DNA of 64,000 nt. Origin: Rhinopithecus roxellana. Lineage: Eukaryota > Chordata > Mammalia > Primates > Cercopithecidae. The notes below the pieces were generated by a model that did no database searches, had not been told where the DNA came from, and saw only the letters and a list, made by a program, of their open reading frames with translations. The translations under genes were made by a program, and so were the position numbers. Shown here piece by piece: positions 59,715 through 64,000 of this stretch (its first letter is position 1; every line of letters begins with the position of its first letter). The stretch lies in NCBI RefSeq assembly GCF_007565055.1, contig NC_044565.1, positions 47,131,711 to 47,195,710 of the forward strand, given 5' to 3'.

Positions 59715-59765
59715 CCATGTTTTTAAATTTATAATATATAAAAATGTTAAAATATGTGGTATTAT

Positions 59766-59880
59766 CTTCAGTGTGAATTTTCTGATATTGAGGAAATAGC
59801 AAAAGTGAAGATCCTAGATGCTGCAATGACAAGCATTACAGTATTTTCTTTTTAAAATGCTCTCCAGTATGTCTCAAAGA
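59766..59880 (-). pseudogene. decayed C2H2 finger fragments 3' of ZNF34
   Basis: Read on the minus strand, a linker-like R-H-T-G-E-H-F-K (59874-59851) is followed by a C-x2-C pair (59840-59829). After 38 bases instead of the normal 36 comes Q-Y-Q-K-I-H-T-E (59790-59766). This is the order and spacing of a C2H2 unit with a net two-base insertion and a stop. It lies about 260-370 bases past the ZNF34 stop, on the same strand, so it may be old fingers from the ZNF34 array or from a lost neighbour. Confidence 0.55.
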
Positions 59881-60014
59881 AAACCTTCCTAAATCAGCAG
59901 CAATGAATTTTTTTCTAAGTGGGGGAGATTACAGGAGCTTCTTTTTGCTCACTTTTCTCTCTCAATTTCTCTAAAATGAACATGCACTGCATTTGATTTA
60001 AGAAAAGAGGTTTG

Positions 60015-60020
60015 TTTAAT
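60015..60020 (-). terminator. ZNF34: candidate ZNF34 polyadenylation signal (ATTAAA)
   Basis: The only canonical-like hexamer I find on the minus strand in the 400 bases after the ZNF34 stop is the common variant ATTAAA, about 120 bases downstream. Weak evidence on its own. Confidence 0.35.
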
Positions 60021-60138
60021 GAGAAATGTCCTTTCACCCTGTGAAAACATTGTGTGGATAATAAAGGGCCGAGTCAGGTGCCGGGGGCGCATGCAGGAAA
60101 TGCTCAGCTGGACTCTGCCCTCAGACACTGCCCCACTG

Positions 60139-61499
60139 TTACACGGAGAAGTCCTCCCGGAGGTGAATCCGCTGATGCTGACACATGTTGGAACTGTGCC
60201 GGAAGGCCTTCCCACACTCACTGCACTTGTAGGGCTTCTCCCCGGTGTGGATCCTCCGGTGCTGAATCAAGTAATTGCTCTGGCTGAAGGCTTTCTTGCA
60301 ATCACTGCATTTGTAGGGTTTCTCTCCGTGGTGCAACCTCTGGTGGTGAATGAGTCTGGAACTGTTGTGGAAGGCCTTCCCACACTCGCTGCACTTGTAG
60401 GGCTTTTCTCCTGTGTGAATTCTCTGATGCTGGATGAGGTGTGTGCTCTGGCTGAAAACTTTGCCACAGTCATTGCATTCATAGGGCTTCTCTCCAGTGT
60501 GGCTTCTCTGATGTTCCACAAGTTTGGTTTTTTGAATGAAAGCTTTCTCACATTCATTACATTTATAGGGTTTCTCTCCAGTGTGAATTCTCTGATGTTG
60601 GATAAGGTTAGAACTCTGGGTAAAGCCCTTGCCACATTCCTTGCACTCAAATGGCTTCTCTCCAGTGTGAGTCCGACGATGGCGGATAAGGATGGAGCCA
60701 TCACTGAAGGCTTTCCCACAGTCATTACATTTATAGGGTTTCTCTCCAGTGTGGATCCTCTGGTGATAAATAAGGGAAGAGTAGGCGCTAAAGTGTTTCC
60801 CACACTCACCACACTTGTAGGGTTTCTCCCCAGTGTGAATCCTCTGGTGCTTCATGAGGTTGGGCCTCCGGGTGAATGTCTTCCCACACTCGTCACACCG
60901 GTAGGGAATCTCTCCTGAGTGCATCCTTCGGTGGTTGATGAACTCGCAGCTCTGGCTGAAGGCTTTCCCACACTCATCACATTTGTAGGGTTTCTCTTCA
61001 CTGTGAAGCCGCTGATGCTTGACAAGGTTGGCACTGTACCTGAATGTTTTCCCACAGTAACTGCAATAATGCAATTTTTTCCCAGTAGGAATTTTCTGAT
61101 CTTCTTTAACAACTAAGTTTGCACTCAAGATTTCCCCAGAGTCACGAACTGTCTTTGTTTTTTTTGACCTGTGTATGCGCTTATGGTTGTTGAGATAGGA
61201 TCTCTGTTCAAAACTCTGCTCGCATATATCACATTTGTGAGGGCTCTGATCGGGAACAGCTCGTGACACCAACCTGAGGCTTCCCCCAGACCCCCCGCTG
61301 CTCTCCCCGTTGGTCAATGTGACTGCCCTGGGGCCTCTCTGCTCCAGCTTTTCCAGGCTCCCCTCTGCCTTCCTGATGTGGTCACAGGCTTCTACCGGCT
61401 CAGATGCCCGGGGAAAAATCCCCCTCGGCTGTCCTAGTTCTTCCTCACCAAATGTCTCCCGTGAAGTCAACTCCTTGTACTCAGTTCTGATCCCAAGAA
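60139..61499 (-). CDS. ZNF34: ZNF34 terminal coding exon (C2H2 zinc-finger array)
   Basis: Final exon of a KRAB zinc-finger protein, a nuclear DNA-binding factor. The exon begins after the acceptor GTTTTTTGTTTCAG (AG at 61501-61500) and ends at TAA, 60141-60139. It encodes 452 residues: an acidic/charged linker (E-Y-K-E-L-T-S, then S-E-P-V-E-A-C-D-H) followed by twelve fingers, all with both Cys and both His. The C-terminus reads H-L-R-E-D-F-S-V. Linker 1-2 is long and Lys-rich; most later linkers are TGEKP or close variants. I identify it by the S-Y-L-N-N-H-K and I-Y-H-Q-type finger order and the C-terminus, from memory of the human protein. The KRAB exons lie beyond 64000. A methionine-initiated start inside this exon is not needed, because the frame is open to the splice site. 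Confidence 0.95.
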
Positions 61500-62928
61500 C
61501 TGAAACAAAAAACAGAACATCTAAGGGTCACCTGCTCTGACTCTGGAAGGCAGGCATGAGATGCTGCTGGCCACCTGTGGGGTACTGATTTGATCATCTC
61601 CAAAGTCACAACAGCCTTGCAAAGATGAGAGTCTGGAGCTCAGAGGCTTACGCAGCTCACCTAGGGCCGCAGTCATGTAGCCCTTCAAACACTCACTCCT
61701 TCCTTGATTTGACACTCACACAACAAACTTCTCCTGGGTGGCCACTTCCCAAGAATGGGGAGTGACAAGTACCCAAGTGGGGTCCTGCCACATGGCCCCT
61801 CAGAGACTGATACCAGCAGCCACACTCAGGATTGATTAGTCCTGGCCCCTACTTGCCAGCTGAGTCACCTGAGGCAACAATTCACCTACCTTTCTGAGCC
61901 TTGATTTCTCCATCTGTGGCCACATGGCACTCTCATGAGAACAAAACAGAGTAATACAACAGACTGACCATGAAGAACTGAGCCCAGTGCCCAGCACAGC
62001 AAGTTCCAGGTGCAAGCACCTCATGACTGCCACTTTGATTACTGCTCCCTTCCTAGTCCTAAGGGGCCTATCCTTCCACCCCTTGCCTGGCTCTGCACTG
62101 CACACGAATACAGGTGCTGAACACCAATATCGGCCAAGATGTGCAGCAGACAGTGCTCACATACTACTACAGGAGCCTGTGCTGGAGCTGCTGCTGTGGA
62201 GGATGGTTTGGCAACCTTATCTAAAGCTGCTCTATGAACATGCTGACTCAGCGACTCTGCTCCCAGGCACACACGCACCAGAAAGGTATTCCGGGCACCG
62301 GAGAGATCCATGCCCAAGAGCGTCCACAGCAGTCCTGTGCAACCCCAAACCTGGACAACTCAATGTCCTCCACAAGTAGAAGGGAACATAAATTGTGGTA
62401 TGTTCATACAATAAAACAATGCAACCAAACAGACCACACTGCTGCTCCAAGAAACACAAGCAGCTCTCACAGTGTTCAGCAAAAGATGCCCTGTGTGCGT
62501 CTAGACAGAAAAATCCAAAGCAGGAAGCGGCCTCTTGTGACAGGAGTCAGAAGGAAGACCCCTGTGGGGAGCAGTGGGCAATGACAGAGGAGAGCCAGGG
62601 AGCTCCTGGGGACTGAAACAGTCTGTATTTTAATCTGAAGGATGATTTTTCATAAAAATTCACTGAGTTGTAAACGTAGGGTTTGTCTTATTTCTATAGC
62701 TATTTACATTCAAATAAGCAGATTTACAAAATAAGAAGTCCTTTGAGCCAGCAGTTCCTTCCTAGAATATCATCAGACACATGCAAAAAGGTGACCAGCA
62801 GAGCTATCCAATCTTTTGGCCTGCACTTCCAGTGAAGACATGACAGAGACTCATGCGCACAGAAATGGAAACACATTCCGTGTCTGCACGGCAGAACACA
62901 CTATCATTCCTGTTAAGCAGCAGTGTCA

Positions 62929-63227
62929 GCCGGGCACGGTGGCTCACGCCTGTAATCCCAGCACTTTGGGTGGCCAAGGCAGGTGGATCACAAGGTCAGG
63001 AACTTGAGACCAGCCTGGCCAATATGGTGAAACCCCATCTCTACTAAAAATACAAAAACTAGCCAGGCGTGGTGGCGTGTACCTGTAGTCCCAGCTACTC
63101 GGGAGGCTGAGGCAGAAGAATTGCTTAAACCCAGGAGGCAGAGGTTGCAGTGAGCCGAGATCACACCACTGCACTCCAGCCTGGGCAACAGAGCAAGACT
63201 CTGTCTCAAAAAAAAAAAAAAAAAAAA
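62929..63227 (+). mobile_element. Alu
   Basis: Full-length sense Alu. Confidence 0.95.
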
Positions 63228-63229
63228 GA

Positions 63230-63526
63230 ATGGCTCACACCTGTAATCCCAGCACTTTGGGAGGCCAAGGTGGGAGGATTGCTGGAGCCCAGGGGTTCAA
63301 GACCAGCCTGGGCAACACAGTGAAATGCTGTCTCTACTAAAAATACATACATTAGCCAAGCGTGGTGGCAGGCACCTGTAGTCCCAGCTACTCAGGAGGC
63401 TGAGGCAGGAGAATCACTTGAAACTGGGAGGTGGAGGCTGCAATGAGCCGAGATTGCGCCACTGCACTCCAGCCTGGGCAACAGAGCAAGACTCTGTCTC
63501 AAAAAAAAAAAAAAAAAAAAAAAAAA
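63230..63526 (+). mobile_element. Alu, slightly 5' truncated
   Basis: Begins at TGGCTCACACC in the tail of the preceding Alu. Confidence 0.93.
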
Positions 63527-63536
63527 GCAGTATCTG

Positions 63537-63834
63537 GGTCAGGTGCAATGGCAGTGGCTCACACCTGTAATCTCAGCACTTTGGATGGCCAAGGCGAGAG
63601 GATCACTTGAGCCCAGGAGTTCGAGACCAGACTGGGCAACATAGTGAAACCTCGTCTGTAAAAAAATCAAAACTTAGTGTGAGTGGCACATGACATGCCT
63701 GTGGTCCCAGTTACTCGGGAGGCTGAGATAGGAGGATCGCTTGAGTGCAGAAGGTCAAGGCTGCAGTGAGCCATAATCATACCACTGCACTCCAGCCTGG
63801 GTGATAGAGGGTGACCCTGTCTCAAAAAAAAAAA
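63537..63834 (+). mobile_element. Alu
   Basis: Sense, older type. Confidence 0.92.
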
Positions 63835-64000
63835 AGAAAGACTGTCCGTACATAACAGTGGAAAGGCCAGTGCTAGGAAAGGAATATCCTACAATACAAC
63901 TGTGTCTGGGCAGTGAGATTCAGGGTGATGTGTACTCTCTCACTTTTCCGTAGTGTATTAATTTAGAAGAGAGGGGAATTAAGTGATAGTCTCCATCACT

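Larger units (their letters stand above)
61500..64000 (-). other. ZNF34: ZNF34 intron, continuing out of the window
   Basis: The intron upstream of the finger exon. 61500-62180 looks single-copy with nothing recognised. About 62180-62700 resembles a diverged L1 3' end, plus strand. The rest is three Alus and a short tail. No KRAB exon is visible in this part. Confidence 0.8.

Noticed and set aside
60019..60918. Plus-strand 299-codon frame opposite ZNF34
   Set aside because: Antisense shadow of the finger array; hydrophobic repeats simply mirror the TGEKP linkers.
1..64000. Many 60-130 codon frames with L-P-R-L-E-C-S-G or A-Q-A-G-V-Q-W
   Set aside because: These are translations of Alu elements, not genes.
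1..64000. CRISPR arrays, operons, tRNA or rRNA genes
   Set aside because: The window is primate nuclear DNA; direct repeats are Alus or short duplications, and I saw no tRNA- or rRNA-like sequence.

Overview
This is a repeat-dense stretch of primate nuclear DNA carrying two C2H2 zinc-finger genes, both on the minus strand. The last exon of one, four coding exons in all, reads as ZNF251. The other is the finger exon of ZNF34. These two genes are neighbours in this order at the human 8q24.3 zinc-finger cluster (from memory), so the window is the orthologous region. About half of the sequence is Alu. At least nine Alus carry a shared variant set (CTCAAGCC near the start, GTAAACCC instead of GTGAACCC, GATCCGGCCAC in the right arm) that I know from Old World monkey AluY lineages. 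The source is therefore probably a cercopithecid such as a macaque, baboon or guenon, not a human.

Layout. 1-5.2 kb: old L1 and L2 pieces plus Alus, downstream of ZNF251. 5.36-7.10 kb: terminal finger exon of ZNF251. 7.1-39.6 kb: one large ZNF251 intron holding a Tigger1 DNA transposon, a solo LTR7 inside an Alu, an old class I endogenous retrovirus pol remnant, L1 pieces in both orientations, a MER2-like element and dozens of Alus. 39.6-40.66 kb: KRAB-B, KRAB-A and start-codon exons. 41.06-41.76 kb: the CpG island that is the likely ZNF251 promoter. 42.3-43.24 kb: an LTR12 (HERV9) LTR on the minus strand, itself CpG-rich. 43.2-59.7 kb: intergenic, with Alus, MaLR LTRs, L2 and L1. 60.14-61.50 kb: ZNF34 finger exon. 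61.5-64 kb: ZNF34 intron running out of the window.

The genes encode DNA-binding proteins of the KRAB-zinc-finger type: fingers read DNA and the KRAB box normally recruits TRIM28. Splicing the four ZNF251 exons at the sites read here keeps one frame and gives 671 codons. The ZNF34 KRAB exons lie beyond the right edge.

The most noteworthy unexplained signals are: a decayed KRAB-A/KRAB-B exon pair on the plus strand at 52.6-53.6 kb with phase-matched splice sites and no finger exon after it; decayed finger fragments just past the stop codons of both zinc-finger genes; an Alu at 55.75-56.27 kb split by an insert copied from two nearby places; an exon-like CpG-rich segment at 15.18-15.34 kb; and a perfect 34-bp AT-rich palindrome at 38.39 kb. 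I see no new multi-gene system here.
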